A DNA stretch of 20,228 nt from a virus. Positions 1-8,261 of this stretch are shown here, one piece after another (positions within the stretch are counted from its first letter, which is position 1; the number at the start of each line of letters is the position of its first letter). A model generated the notes under the pieces. That model saw only the letters and a list, made by a program, of their open reading frames with translations, was not told where the DNA came from and did no database searches. The DNA lies in the IMG/VR virus record IMGVR_UViG_3300042547_000164, positions 1-20,228 of that record; one strand, 5' to 3'. The translations under genes and the position numbers were made by a program.

Positions 1-141
1 GTATGCCCACAAGTCAACCATGACCATACCGAAGTCAGAGGCTTCACGTGACGTCCATTCAGGTATTTGAATAGAGGCACGGGCCAATAAGTCAGCCTGA
101 ATAGATGAGTAATCTCGGCTTGTGTAATCAAAAGTGGTCAT
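1..141 (-). CDS. Baseplate J-like protein, N-terminal fragment
   Basis: This is the first 47 codons of a gene that runs off the left edge. It starts at the ATG at 139-141, which overlaps the stop of the gp25-like gene as ATGA. The visible residues begin MTTFDYTSRDYSSI and continue through a W-T-S-R-E-A-S-D-F-G segment to V-D-L-W-A-Y. That opening, with an N-terminal aromatic/Asp stretch followed by a 'D-G/F...W-A-Y' helix, is how many phage baseplate wedge (J/gp6-like) proteins start. Position supports it: in contractile-tailed phages the J/gp6 gene usually follows the gp25 gene. Only the N-terminus is seen, so the family call rests on this short segment plus synteny. Confidence 0.7.
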   Translation of the reverse strand, partial: MTTFDYTSRDYSSIQADLLARASIQIPEWTSREASDFGMVMVDLWAY

Positions 142-551
142 ATCAAAGACTCCTCAGTAAGGCCAGTAGGTGTTGCTATTTTAAATGAGAAAACTTTGCT
201 ATTAGAAAAAGCCATGCTGTATTGAACTTTTATTTCAATTACAACAGAAGCGTCCTCATCAACATAGGGTGTGTCAGATGGCTGAATGCTTAAGTTACTA
301 ATAGATGCAATGCTTAATTGTTTATTTAATTCCATTAAAGCATCTGTTTTAAATTCTCCATAAATTAAGTCGTCAACTGGTTCATAGAGTAATTGGGTAG
401 CCCCAGCGCCATACGTTGGGCGCATTACTCTTTCAAATCTAGACGTTGTCAAAACGTCAATGATTTGTTGTTCGGCAATTCGTTCTGGCGTGCTTGTTTT
501 AGCGACTCGCCCAGCATTGTCAATTCTAAATGGTGTGTATATAGATGGCAT
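138..551 (-). CDS. gp25/GPW-like baseplate wedge protein
   Basis: This 137-residue protein is the size of T4 gp25/P2 gpW-like (lysozyme-like fold) wedge proteins, which attach to the hub and help start sheath assembly. It shows the expected order: an early F-x-I-D-N-x-G segment, a helix, then the family hallmark R-F-E-R-V-M-R-P-T-Y-G-A-G (about residues 38-50). A strongly amphipathic central helix follows, and a final beta segment (V-V-I-E-I-K-V-Q-Y). It lies between the OB-fold spike gene (2-nt gap) and the J-like gene (ATGA overlap), the canonical baseplate order. No enzymatic activity is expected. The family call is confident; the precise wedge role is by analogy. Confidence 0.85.
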   Translation of the reverse strand: MPSIYTPFRIDNAGRVAKTSTPERIAEQQIIDVLTTSRFERVMRPTYGAGATQLLYEPVDDLIYGEFKTDALMELNKQLSIASISNLSIQPSDTPYVDEDASVVIEIKVQYSMAFSNSKVFSFKIATPTGLTEESLI

Positions 552-553
552 AG

Positions 554-937
554 TTACCCAAATATTCTTAAGAGTGAGGCGTCTTTATAGGATTCTAGTT
601 CAGTAACTCGGTTGGTGAGGCTGTCTAGCGACGCTGTGTGAGACCCCACGGTGGAGTTTATTGCGTCTATTTGCCCTTGAATACCTGTCAAAGAAGTGGC
701 AGGATCAGGGGCTACCTGTAACCAAAACACGTTAGTGAGATTGGTGTCGTCAGCGGTGACTACGATTTGTGAACCAATTGATGGGACTGCCCAGACTCCA
801 TTATACGCTGTTCTACCAACATACGAAATTGGAATAATGCCGTCTATACCCGCAAGGACAGGCACACGCACCTTGATTTCTCCAGTAGTGCTATTGGAGT
901 AAATAACCGTTCCTCGGTACACAGGGTTATTAAACAT
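554..937 (-). CDS. Baseplate spike protein with OB-fold (gp5/gpV N-terminal type)
   Basis: The chosen start is the ATG at 935-937, giving 127 residues and an 8-nt overlap with the hub gene. It sits 6 nt after a GGGG run on the minus strand; another ATG is two codons upstream at 941-943. A longer reading frame back to 1015 lies inside the hub gene and adds a non-conserved-looking leader. Residues about 5-75 read like the OB-fold of phage baseplate V/gp5: Y-R-G-T-V, then E-I-K-V-R-V-P-V-L-A-G and a P-x-x-G-S-Q-I-V-V strand. Residues about 80-120 (I-Q-G-Q-I-D-A-I-N ... L-T-N-R-V-T-E-L) look like a trimeric coiled coil. No long beta-helix or lysozyme domain is present, so it is a short spike; wall cutting is encoded in the tape measure instead. 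Confidence 0.75.
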   Translation of the reverse strand: MFNNPVYRGTVIYSNSTTGEIKVRVPVLAGIDGIIPISYVGRTAYNGVWAVPSIGSQIVVTADDTNLTNVFWLQVAPDPATSLTGIQGQIDAINSTVGSHTASLDSLTNRVTELESYKDASLLRIFG

Positions 938-2099
938 AAACATCCCCAAAAGCCTTAGAAGCAATCCAGCCCTTATCAGTGAGTGTTGGGGTAGGCGGAA
1001 GTGTGTACGCAGCAACAGGTCGCACTTCTGGGTTTTTACCGTTTGTAGAGTCTGTGGATATTGTCAATTCTGTAAGGAAATTAGAACGAGTGACCGTGTG
1101 CTTAACAGCCCGCACCAGCCAGTAACCATCAAAATTAGAATCATAATTGTCAATTTTGGCAATAGATCCTGGTAGTGGTTCTGGTATTCCTGTGACCTTT
1201 ACTTTTGCATTATATGGGTACCCCGTGCGAGCCGCAGCGCCAGCAAACTTATTGAGCATTCCAACAGAAGATACGTTTGTATTAACAGTGTGCGTATATC
1301 TAGAAGGGACAGCAACTCCTAATTGGCTATATGTTTCATCAGTTGTTGTGGAAGTAATGGCTCTACCAGAGGAATCAATACCAACATACTCATGACGGTT
1401 GGAATCACCGTCTGGAGTTACATCACCGAATGTTCCTGTGAATTCCATAATACGTCCTGGAACGTAGTCTAGGTCACCATAAGCACCACGAACTGTAAGT
1501 AACTCTACATAAGGTAATTTACGACCAATTGCTTTAAACGGATCATAAAGATTTAAGTGGGTACCATTAGTTAATAATGAGTAACCAACTGACGAAGCAG
1601 TTTCTGCAAGGAACGCCCAATCTGATTGTTGGTTTTGTAATAGACGACTCCAAACAAACTGGTCATCGGGAACACAGTATGAATAATTGTAAGCACCTGC
1701 AAGTGCCTCAACAATGTTAGGGAGTGTTACGTTTTCCCATACCTTGTTCTTAGTACTAGACATGTCATAACTGGAACCAAAGCAAACTACTGTAGCGGCT
1801 TGAACAGGGCTGTTGTTAATTAATCCCTTGCGTGTAACCATCTCTGGCTCTACGTACGTAACATAACCATAAAAATAAGTTATTTGTGCTGGACTTAATG
1901 CTATTGAAATGTATACAGGTGTGCCTACATAGTCTGTTATTGCAGCAGGCAAAAGCCCAACAAACTCAATAGTTGCCATGTCATGCTTGTTTTCTTCAAT
2001 GTGAAGAGTAACAGTTTGAATAGACGTGTAGTCAACAGAAACACCACTCAACACAACAGAAACATCTGGAGAATTAGGAAACTTGCTTTTAAAGATCAT
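930..2099 (-). CDS. Baseplate hub protein, gpD/gp27-like
   Basis: This 389-residue protein occupies the hub slot between the LysM gene (ATGA overlap) and the spike. Features of late-control-D/gp27/VgrG hub proteins are visible. There is an N-terminal beta-rich domain (residues about 1-85), then a Y-F-Y-G-Y-V-T-Y-V-E-P strand. A central W-E-N-V-T-L-P-N-I-V-E-A-L-A segment is followed by W-x-F-L-A-E-T-A-S-S-V-G-Y-S-L (about residues 160-175), the classic 'W-F-L..L-A...G' region of this family. The C-terminal third holds a G-x-P-x-P-L-P-G-S-I-A-K-I barrel strand. It would form the trimeric hub joining the tube to the spike. Confidence is high for a hub role, lower for the exact subfamily. Confidence 0.8.
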   Translation of the reverse strand: MIFKSKFPNSPDVSVVLSGVSVDYTSIQTVTLHIEENKHDMATIEFVGLLPAAITDYVGTPVYISIALSPAQITYFYGYVTYVEPEMVTRKGLINNSPVQAATVVCFGSSYDMSSTKNKVWENVTLPNIVEALAGAYNYSYCVPDDQFVWSRLLQNQQSDWAFLAETASSVGYSLLTNGTHLNLYDPFKAIGRKLPYVELLTVRGAYGDLDYVPGRIMEFTGTFGDVTPDGDSNRHEYVGIDSSGRAITSTTTDETYSQLGVAVPSRYTHTVNTNVSSVGMLNKFAGAAARTGYPYNAKVKVTGIPEPLPGSIAKIDNYDSNFDGYWLVRAVKHTVTRSNFLTELTISTDSTNGKNPEVRPVAAYTLPPTPTLTDKGWIASKAFGDVYV

Positions 2100-2347
2100 A
2101 CAGGTATTCTAAGTTGTGTACCTACAGGTATTTCGTTAGGAAACTTTACATGAGGGTTAATGTTTGCAATTCGCCAATACTGAGTAGGGTCTCGGTATAC
2201 ACGGGTAGCAATGATGTCAAAACTATCCCCATCCTTAGAAACGTACGTGCTGTAGCGTTCTGAAGACACCTCTTTTGGAAGCGCAATAAGTGTAGATGTT
2301 GTTGGGTCTTTGTACGTTGTATAACGTGATGAGGAGTTAAGAGCCAT
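2096..2347 (-). CDS. Small LysM tail/baseplate adaptor
   Basis: An 83-residue protein, most of which is one LysM-type module (residues about 35-83). It contains S-K-D-G-D-S-F-D-I-I-A (the G-D-S/T start of LysM), then Y-W-R-I-A-N-I-N and the closing P-x-G-T-Q-L-R-I-P-V. In contractile phages and extracellular injection systems, such LysM proteins (gp53/gpX/Afp7-like) sit between tube and hub; peptidoglycan binding is not implied. Its ATG shares one base with the stop of the upstream CIS-tube-like gene (TAATG), and its stop overlaps the hub start (ATGA), suggesting tightly coupled stoichiometry. Confidence 0.8.
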   Translation of the reverse strand: MALNSSSRYTTYKDPTTSTLIALPKEVSSERYSTYVSKDGDSFDIIATRVYRDPTQYWRIANINPHVKFPNEIPVGTQLRIPV

Positions 2348-3954
2348 TATTCCAACTCCGCTCGTCGTGGGTCATTTGCCCAGTCTTTACCTTGTAACGC
2401 TCTTCCTACAATCCAAGAATCTCCATATAGTAATTCTTTTTCTGCTATGGAAACCTGCGTTGACCTAACGTTTCCTGATGCAGAAGTTAGATCGTAGTAG
2501 ACTATTAATTCTACTTTATATTTAGCATTACTTGCTCTGTCAAACGATTTGCTAACACCTTGTTCTGGGTTTGTGATTACATCAAAAATAATGCTGTCTC
2601 TTCCTTTACCTACATTTGACATGTTAGGTGTGGCTCTACTAAGCCCTTCAAAAGCAATACCATTTACTGCATATGCAAGGTTGGTTGCTGGAGGTGCTGA
2701 CCCTCTTCCTAAATAAGTCATCTTAATTTTAAGAGATGCAGAAATAGTTCCTTTGTTTTTTGTTACAAAGGTTTTAGTAGATTCACTAAAAATAGCGTTA
2801 ATTTGAAATCTATTAGTTCCACCTTTGCCGTCACCTAATATGCGGAATGGACTAAAACTTTCATAAGCATATGCAGTACCTGCGGCGTATCCTTTTACTA
2901 AATCTTTACCGATACTTTTAAGCGCTGCAATTTCTGCTGGTGTACCTGATACTTGAGATCCAAAAGCGGTAGACGCATCAAAGTCTTTATATAGCGTTGT
3001 CAAGTACGTATCTTTATTAGCAAACCCAATATACATGGCTTGCATTTGTACGTTAACTATGCATTGTGTTGGGACCATTGACGGGTTAAATTTGTTAAAT
3101 GAAACCATTGTGCTTGTAACAAAGCCTTCAACCATAAACGTAGATGAAAATACAACACGTATTGGTTGAGCAATTAGAAACGCTGAGTTTCCAATGTTCG
3201 TTCCTAAAAACGTACTTGTTTTAGCGGCGTCAAAAGGTATCTCTTTATCCGCAGTATCCTCTGTTCCCCCACCAGGGTTTGCTAAGTTATAAGCAGCAGT
3301 TACTTCTCCTGCTTTTTTAACTATTGCAGCAATAAGATCTTGGTTCATGCCTTGACCGATGATTTGGTCAAAAACCATAATGTCGGCAAGAACCCCAATG
3401 TCTGTTACCCATGATGGGTCATAAGGACTATCTGTAAACCCTGTAGTAACTGGCCTACTTGGATGCCCTCCTCCAAACGTTGATTTCCTTGTTAAGTTTG
3501 CTGCTTTGTTATTTTTAACAAGTGCGCCATTTCTGTTACGGTATGAGGCACTTGCCAATTCGGCTTCTCGGTTAAATAGAAGTTCAAATGAAAAGTTTGC
3601 ATCTCCAGGAATTGGTTGAGTGAATTGAAAGGGGTCTTGGTTTTGCCATTGTTGGATGTCATTGCGAGCATTAACGGCCCTGGTTAAAGTGTCAGGGTTA
3701 AACTGAAAATGAAGCCTGCGCTTATGTAAATTACTATCTTTACTTAATGAGTCTCCATATGCACTAGTAATCATCTTCATGTAACCACGTTTTACCGCTA
3801 CAGTGCCTTGTGGTCCAACAGCAGCATTTTTATTGACACTGCTAGGCCATATGAACTGCGGGTTATCTTGGTCAGTGCGGCTATTAGGATTACCTATACC
3901 TGACTCGTAGTTTCCAAAGTTATAGAATTGGTTGTTTGCATACCGATCAGCCAT
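2347..3954 (-). CDS. Contractile-injection tube/hub adaptor (Afp7/CIS-tube-like)
   Basis: A 535-residue protein encoded between the tape measure and the LysM protein, with TAATG overlaps on both sides. Residues about 78-130 show a K-R-R-L-H-F-Q-F-N-P-D-T-L-T-R segment followed by F-S-F-E-L-L-F-N-R. This matches the 'F-N-P...F-x-L-x-F' pattern of the N-terminal domain of contractile injection system tube/Afp7 proteins. In those, that domain is often fused to LysM; here LysM is a separate 83-residue gene immediately downstream. The rest is beta-rich and I recognise no catalytic motif. It is probably the tube-initiating adaptor of the baseplate. The N-terminal family resemblance is fairly clear, while the roles of the other roughly 400 residues are unassigned. 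Confidence 0.6.
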   Translation of the reverse strand: MADRYANNQFYNFGNYESGIGNPNSRTDQDNPQFIWPSSVNKNAAVGPQGTVAVKRGYMKMITSAYGDSLSKDSNLHKRRLHFQFNPDTLTRAVNARNDIQQWQNQDPFQFTQPIPGDANFSFELLFNREAELASASYRNRNGALVKNNKAANLTRKSTFGGGHPSRPVTTGFTDSPYDPSWVTDIGVLADIMVFDQIIGQGMNQDLIAAIVKKAGEVTAAYNLANPGGGTEDTADKEIPFDAAKTSTFLGTNIGNSAFLIAQPIRVVFSSTFMVEGFVTSTMVSFNKFNPSMVPTQCIVNVQMQAMYIGFANKDTYLTTLYKDFDASTAFGSQVSGTPAEIAALKSIGKDLVKGYAAGTAYAYESFSPFRILGDGKGGTNRFQINAIFSESTKTFVTKNKGTISASLKIKMTYLGRGSAPPATNLAYAVNGIAFEGLSRATPNMSNVGKGRDSIIFDVITNPEQGVSKSFDRASNAKYKVELIVYYDLTSASGNVRSTQVSIAEKELLYGDSWIVGRALQGKDWANDPRRAELE

Positions 3955-6650
3955 TACATACTCCTCATAGCAGCCCGTTGAAGGTCTTGGGTCATTATCT
4001 TGGCAACTTCCTGAGCGGCTCGGTGTGCATCAGCAGTGTTACTTCCTGAACTTTGAATGTAGATGCTAGGTGCAATAGTAATACCACCACCAGATACTAC
4101 GGTAGTTGAGCCACCTCCACGCATTGGGGTTGTTGGGTCACCCGTAGTTGGCAAATTCATGCTCTGTGCAATCTTCTTACTTTGTGCCATTTTGTCTGGA
4201 TCAATGCCATTTTTCCAGTCACCTTTAACATTCCAAGGTGAGAGGTTGCCGCCACCATAAGTGATACGAGCGGCTTTAACGTTAGTTGCTGGATCAAATA
4301 GTTCGTTGTCTTCAGCGATACCGAAATACTTACGGCGTGCTTCTCCTAAATTACCTTTCATATTTATTTGAAAGAGTCCATAAGAGTCATCAACAGGACC
4401 GACGTTGCGTACTGAAGGAATCCAGCGTGATTCACGATGAGAAATAGCCAGCATCTTCCAGATATCTTCTTTTTTAAATCCACGTTTTAATAGCATTTGA
4501 GCAATGGATCGGGGGTCCATTGCCGTGCCTGTTGTAACAGACCCAGAAGTTTGAGTTGAATTATTAGGTGAACCAATGGTGCGTCCACGACCAGTTACTT
4601 TTCGCCCACCAGCACCACCGCCACCCATTGTTAATTGGGTTGCAGCACGGAATGCAATCAATTGGTCACTCATACTCATTTGACCAAACGAAGGGACACT
4701 TCCACCTTTACCTAAATCCATTAAGGTGTCTGAAACTACACCGTTAGATCCCATTCCTTCAAACTTACTGTTTGGGTCAAAGCGTTCAGCGCCAGCAACT
4801 GTCCCCCACTTTGCTCCTGCTTTCTCGTAATCTCGTCGGCTATTTGGTAATTCAGCAGGCTGTACGTGCCAAGGTTCATTGTTTACGTCAGCAAAAGTCT
4901 TTAGACCATACTTATCAGCATTCTGTTGCACCCAGTTAAGGTCACCTGTAAGGTCAGCCGCCAAACCAATTTCGTGCATGGATAGACCTGGAGGAGCCGC
5001 ATCAGCAACACCCGAGTTCTTTTTCCAATAAGCACCATCCCAGAATGTGCCTGTCTTATCAGTAGTACGAGAATAACGGGACAAAAACAATGTGCGCTGT
5101 TGGGCACTTGTACGGAAGCCATTACCAACACCTACGTTGGGGTTGTCTTCCATCATCTTTTCAAGACGTTGTCTAAACGTTGTATTTAAACTATTTAAAG
5201 AAGAAGAAGCCTTCTTATTGCTAACTACTTTAGCGCCCTTGGTCTTACTGCTAGTTTCAGTACCATCACCTACGTTTGTAAGCGCACTACCAGCCAGTCC
5301 TAAACCAGCAGAAGCCATACCAATTCCCAGTGGAGCACCAACGCCAGTAAAGCCAACCATTGCCCCACCAGCAACCATTCCTAAACCAGCAATACCTTTA
5401 AGCGCTCGTGCAGCAATAGAACCACGGGTAGATATACGACTACCAATAATTCCAGATGCCAATTCTTCCATGGTCGTTTGTAACTTGATCAATGCTTGAG
5501 TGTTCTGCTCCATTGTTGCAAGGTTGTCTTTTTGACGGTTGTAGTACTTCTCATCACGCAATTCAGATAGGCGAGTAGTCTCTTCACGCTGTGTAGCAAG
5601 GTTGCCTTCAATGCCCATGGCTTGGCGTTGTGCCTTGTTTTCAGGGTTATACATACCCTGACGACCACCAGTTTTCTTTTGAAACTGTACGTTTGATTGA
5701 GCGTACTGAAGTACAAGGTCTTGCATGTCTTCGGGAACGCCCATAGCGCTTAAACGAGCACGAGTCATAGACCCTTGCTGCATCGCTCCTTGTACTGTGC
5801 GTTCGTTGGTTAGACCAGCACCACGAGTAATACTTTGGAAGATGTCGGTTATAGACCGTTGCTTGCCACCTACGCCATATAGACCTGTACCAAGCGTCAT
5901 GGTCATACGGTTGTTTACTTGCGGTGATGCAAGTGTCTGCAACATCTGGGCCATTTGGTCAGTGCTAAATGAATATCCTGAAACTGCTCGCAATCCTGCT
6001 ACACCACTGGCTTGCGTCCCTGCCTTAATACCTGTGCGGGCTTGTAAAGCCAAAAGACTGTTAATGCCACCAGCACCGAGACGTGCACCTTGGATAGGTT
6101 GACGAAATTGGTCATAGTATTGTTGTTGATTAATACCCTGTGTTTGCTGGTATAGAACAGCCAATTGGTCGTTCTGAAGCATTCTTGGGTATGCAGAATT
6201 AGTGCGAGCGTCTATAGCACCAAGTACTTGCCCACCCGCTCGCATGGCACCACTTGCAAGATTTGCATAACCTGCGCCACCACCAGCACTAAGCCCACCA
6301 CGCATGTTGGCAAAGAACCCGCCACCACCTCCACCCATAGCGGCGGCTGAGGCAATAGGAGCGCTACCAACTTGTGCTCTGGAGTTGGCTACTGCTTGAG
6401 CAATAGCACCACCTGAAGTTGTTGCCGAACTGGAAGAAGTACCAGCGGAACTTGTTGCTGCCTTTAAGGCTGCTGCAAAAGCCTTAATTTGTGCAGAGGC
6501 TTTATCTAAACGATCAGAAAACTTATCAACAAGTTTAGGGACCTGTGCAAGTGTTAGTGCGGCGTCACTTTTACCTGATGTTGGTGCAGGGACGAAGGAG
6601 TCACCGAACGCACCACCACCAATACTCGGTTCATTAGGCATTTCCGCCAT
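3954..6650 (-). CDS. Tape measure protein with M15 peptidase and lytic transglycosylase domains
   Basis: An 898-residue protein in the tape-measure slot, starting at 6650 with GGAG 8 nt upstream. Residues about 1-150 are Ala/Gly/Ser-rich and low complexity; about 415-457 form a glycine-rich hydrophobic stretch that could cross a membrane. Residues about 480-615 resemble VanY/M15 D,D- or L,D-peptidases. Metal-site residues are visible: H559 and D566 in S-M-H-E-I-G-L-A-A-D, and H595 in E-P-W-H-V. Residues about 720-840 resemble a lytic transglycosylase/lysozyme: candidate catalytic E740 in I-S-H-R-E-S-R-W and D-D-S-Y-G-L-F-Q-I-N at 754-763. The protein would set tail length and, once ejected, cut both peptide and glycan bonds of the cell wall. 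Its start overlaps the end of the frame-shifted chaperone reading frame. Domain calls are strong; exact bond specificity is inferred. Confidence 0.88.
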   Translation of the reverse strand: MAEMPNEPSIGGGAFGDSFVPAPTSGKSDAALTLAQVPKLVDKFSDRLDKASAQIKAFAAALKAATSSAGTSSSSATTSGGAIAQAVANSRAQVGSAPIASAAAMGGGGGGFFANMRGGLSAGGGAGYANLASGAMRAGGQVLGAIDARTNSAYPRMLQNDQLAVLYQQTQGINQQQYYDQFRQPIQGARLGAGGINSLLALQARTGIKAGTQASGVAGLRAVSGYSFSTDQMAQMLQTLASPQVNNRMTMTLGTGLYGVGGKQRSITDIFQSITRGAGLTNERTVQGAMQQGSMTRARLSAMGVPEDMQDLVLQYAQSNVQFQKKTGGRQGMYNPENKAQRQAMGIEGNLATQREETTRLSELRDEKYYNRQKDNLATMEQNTQALIKLQTTMEELASGIIGSRISTRGSIAARALKGIAGLGMVAGGAMVGFTGVGAPLGIGMASAGLGLAGSALTNVGDGTETSSKTKGAKVVSNKKASSSLNSLNTTFRQRLEKMMEDNPNVGVGNGFRTSAQQRTLFLSRYSRTTDKTGTFWDGAYWKKNSGVADAAPPGLSMHEIGLAADLTGDLNWVQQNADKYGLKTFADVNNEPWHVQPAELPNSRRDYEKAGAKWGTVAGAERFDPNSKFEGMGSNGVVSDTLMDLGKGGSVPSFGQMSMSDQLIAFRAATQLTMGGGGAGGRKVTGRGRTIGSPNNSTQTSGSVTTGTAMDPRSIAQMLLKRGFKKEDIWKMLAISHRESRWIPSVRNVGPVDDSYGLFQINMKGNLGEARRKYFGIAEDNELFDPATNVKAARITYGGGNLSPWNVKGDWKNGIDPDKMAQSKKIAQSMNLPTTGDPTTPMRGGGSTTVVSGGGITIAPSIYIQSSGSNTADAHRAAQEVAKIMTQDLQRAAMRSM

Positions 6651-6653
6651 ACA

Positions 6654-6824
6654 TTAATCTCCAGATTTACGCCATTTACCCATTGCAGACCAGTAGCGCC
6701 TTTGGCGTACCGTCATATTTTGTAAGTCAGTGAGCGTAAAGCCCTTGTAAACCGTGGCGATCAGATCGTATTCCCAGTATATATGAGTTAGGTTAACCAA
6801 ATAAAAGGGATGCCCAATCAAGCG
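6654..6824 (-). CDS. Second reading frame of tail assembly chaperone (probable frameshift product)
   Basis: The 143 bases between the 260-residue gene and the tape measure are not empty. The +1 frame (equivalently -2) is open from just after a TAG at 6825-6827 to the TAA at 6654-6656. It ends in about 45 very protein-like residues: T-H-I-Y-W-E-Y-D-L-I-A-T-V-Y-K-G-F, then a T-V-R-Q-R-R-Y-W segment and a basic C-terminus. There is no convincing ribosome site or ATG before residue M31 of the tail. The likely expression route is a ribosomal frameshift near TCC CTT TTA TTT GGT TAA at 6793-6810, giving a fusion of about 306 residues. This mirrors lambda G/GT-type chaperones, always just upstream of the tape measure. 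The slip site is inferred. Confidence 0.6.
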   Translation of the reverse strand, partial: RLIGHPFYLVNLTHIYWEYDLIATVYKGFTLTDLQNMTVRQRRYWSAMGKWRKSGD

Positions 6825-7575
6825 CTAGAACCATTGGTTCACCACACGTGGCGCATTGGGCATTCACCTCCCCTACGACAGGTCCTGGCTGGTTGTCCAG
6901 CAGGAGTTTGACAAGGTTGGCTCGGTCTTTTAGTCCCAGTCCTTTTGCCCAGTTTTCAGCATTAGTAATGTGAGCGCTGCTGACACAACGGGCAATCATA
7001 AACGTATTTTGTTCTGCGGTGCTCTTTGCCTTCTTGGCTACGAACTGACTATCTCCGCCTGTAGGAAGTCGGAACTCCACTTTAGAACCATCTACCAATG
7101 TACCTATTAATGGTTTGTGTACATCCATGTCTGTTTTTTTGGTTTCAAACTCATCCATAGAAACAACCACATCGTTAGATGCCGAGCATGAACCGCAAGT
7201 AACTTGGTACTCACGGTTTTTTCCATAGGTTGCTTCAACTACACCTAAGAACAATAGGTCACGGTCACCAATAATTAGGTTGTCAATAACTGATGGGTTA
7301 TCAGCAATAATGATAGAACCAATAGAAATTACGGCACGCTTTAGTAGCGTTGACATATACTCTGCGTAAACAAGACTGCGGTTATCTAAAGAAGCCAAAG
7401 CCTCTTCATCAAAGCCATTTAATTCACGAACAATAGCCGTAGTATCCCACGACTCAAGTTCAGTATTAAAAATACCCCGAATGAGTTCAACCACCGTATT
7501 TGGCGCTGGTTTCATTTCAGGTATGGCATCTGCTAGTGCAGAGTTAATAGAGTCAGCCTGTTGCTTTGCGTCCAT
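6793..7575 (-). CDS. T4-baseplate-like/tail assembly chaperone protein with two CxxC motifs
   Basis: A 260-residue protein preceded by a good AGGAG site and placed between tube and tape measure. Residues about 40-140 resemble the T4 baseplate (gp26/gp51-like) family: a helix V-Y-A-E-Y-M-S-T-L-L-K-R, then I-I-G-D-R-D-L-L-F-L and Y-G-K-N-R-E-Y-Q-V-T-C-G-S-C. Cysteines at 127/130 and 241/244 form two CxxC knuckles that could bind one metal ion. Its gene position and the overlapping out-of-frame extension at its 3' end are those of the tape-measure chaperone pair. It may do either job or both. I am confident that it is a tail assembly or baseplate factor, less sure of which. Confidence 0.7.
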   Translation of the reverse strand: MDAKQQADSINSALADAIPEMKPAPNTVVELIRGIFNTELESWDTTAIVRELNGFDEEALASLDNRSLVYAEYMSTLLKRAVISIGSIIIADNPSVIDNLIIGDRDLLFLGVVEATYGKNREYQVTCGSCSASNDVVVSMDEFETKKTDMDVHKPLIGTLVDGSKVEFRLPTGGDSQFVAKKAKSTAEQNTFMIARCVSSAHITNAENWAKGLGLKDRANLVKLLLDNQPGPVVGEVNAQCATCGEPMVLALDWASLLFG

Positions 7576-7607
7576 TTTGTGCTCCTAAATTGTGTAATTA
7601 ACGAATG

Positions 7608-8243
7608 TTATTTGGTATCAATATTAGCGATATCGGCATCACTCCATGCAACGTAGAAACCTTCGTGGTGAACTGTCATTGACTGAATGAGGATACCATT
7701 GTCTCCAGCGTTCAAGTCGGTAAGTGCGTAAGCGCCAGGCCATGCATTAAAGAGTTTAAATGCAAACTTTACGTTACCTGGAGCAATGGAGTCACTCTGG
7801 GTGCCACCATCCCACTGGTACTTCAAGTTTCCGCTGTTCAGTTCGCTTGCGGTGTGTGGGTGATCATAGACCCGAACGACAATGTCGCAACGATAGTCGC
7901 CATCGCCCATTGCCAAGCCCTGTTCACCAGAGACGCCGCCGCCCAGCCATGCATGGATGAACTTTTGCCATTTCCATAGTTGGTCCTGACCTGCAAAGGC
8001 GCCTCGTGCAAACGAGACAGGGGCAAAGTCAGACTGAGCAACCATCTTGTGAGGATGCGTATTCATGCCACCTTCACGGTACGAAATGACTTCGTTGGTT
8101 ACTGAGATACCACTTACTTGAGCAAAACCAAGTTCACCAATTTGACTGAGGTTATTAGCCAAGTTGCCACTGGATGACTTTGGCGAGATGCTCACTCGGA
8201 ACTTAAAGTTCCTAAGTGGATCAGTGCGTAGTGTATATGCCAT
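7608..8243 (-). CDS. Tail tube protein, T4 gp19-like
   Basis: A 211-residue protein directly after the sheath gene, with ribosome site AAGGAGC upstream of ATG 8243. It carries the gp19-family pattern. N-terminal D-P-L-R-N-F-K-F-R-V-S-I (residues about 8-19) is followed by G-F-A-Q-V-S-G-I-S-V-T-N-E-V, then the Y-R-E-G-G-M-N motif (about 55-61). F-A-R-G-A-F-A-G-Q-D-Q-L-W-K-W follows. The protein should polymerise as stacked hexameric rings forming the inner tail tube through which DNA and the tape measure pass. Somewhat longer than the compact tube proteins of small myophages because of loops about residues 100-160. Confidence 0.9.
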   Translation of the reverse strand: MAYTLRTDPLRNFKFRVSISPKSSSGNLANNLSQIGELGFAQVSGISVTNEVISYREGGMNTHPHKMVAQSDFAPVSFARGAFAGQDQLWKWQKFIHAWLGGGVSGEQGLAMGDGDYRCDIVVRVYDHPHTASELNSGNLKYQWDGGTQSDSIAPGNVKFAFKLFNAWPGAYALTDLNAGDNGILIQSMTVHHEGFYVAWSDADIANIDTK

Positions 8244-8261
8244 GTTCTATATGCTCCTTGA

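Noticed and set aside
938-1015. N-terminal extension of the spike protein back to 1015
   Set aside because: It would overlap the hub gene by 86 nt and add a leader unlike OB-fold spikes; the ATG at 937 has a purine-rich site and gives the expected start.
2096-2347. LysM protein as an endolysin or wall-binding enzyme
   Set aside because: It has only one LysM-like module and no catalytic domain, and lies in the baseplate adaptor position.
5092-5499. 135-codon plus-strand frame inside the tape measure
   Set aside because: Pro/Ala-rich product that mirrors the Gly/Ala-rich tape measure codons; no ribosome site or motif. A shadow frame.
5725-6102. 125-codon plus-strand frame inside the tape measure
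   Set aside because: It lies wholly within a confidently coding gene and its Pro/Arg/Cys-rich composition is non-protein-like.
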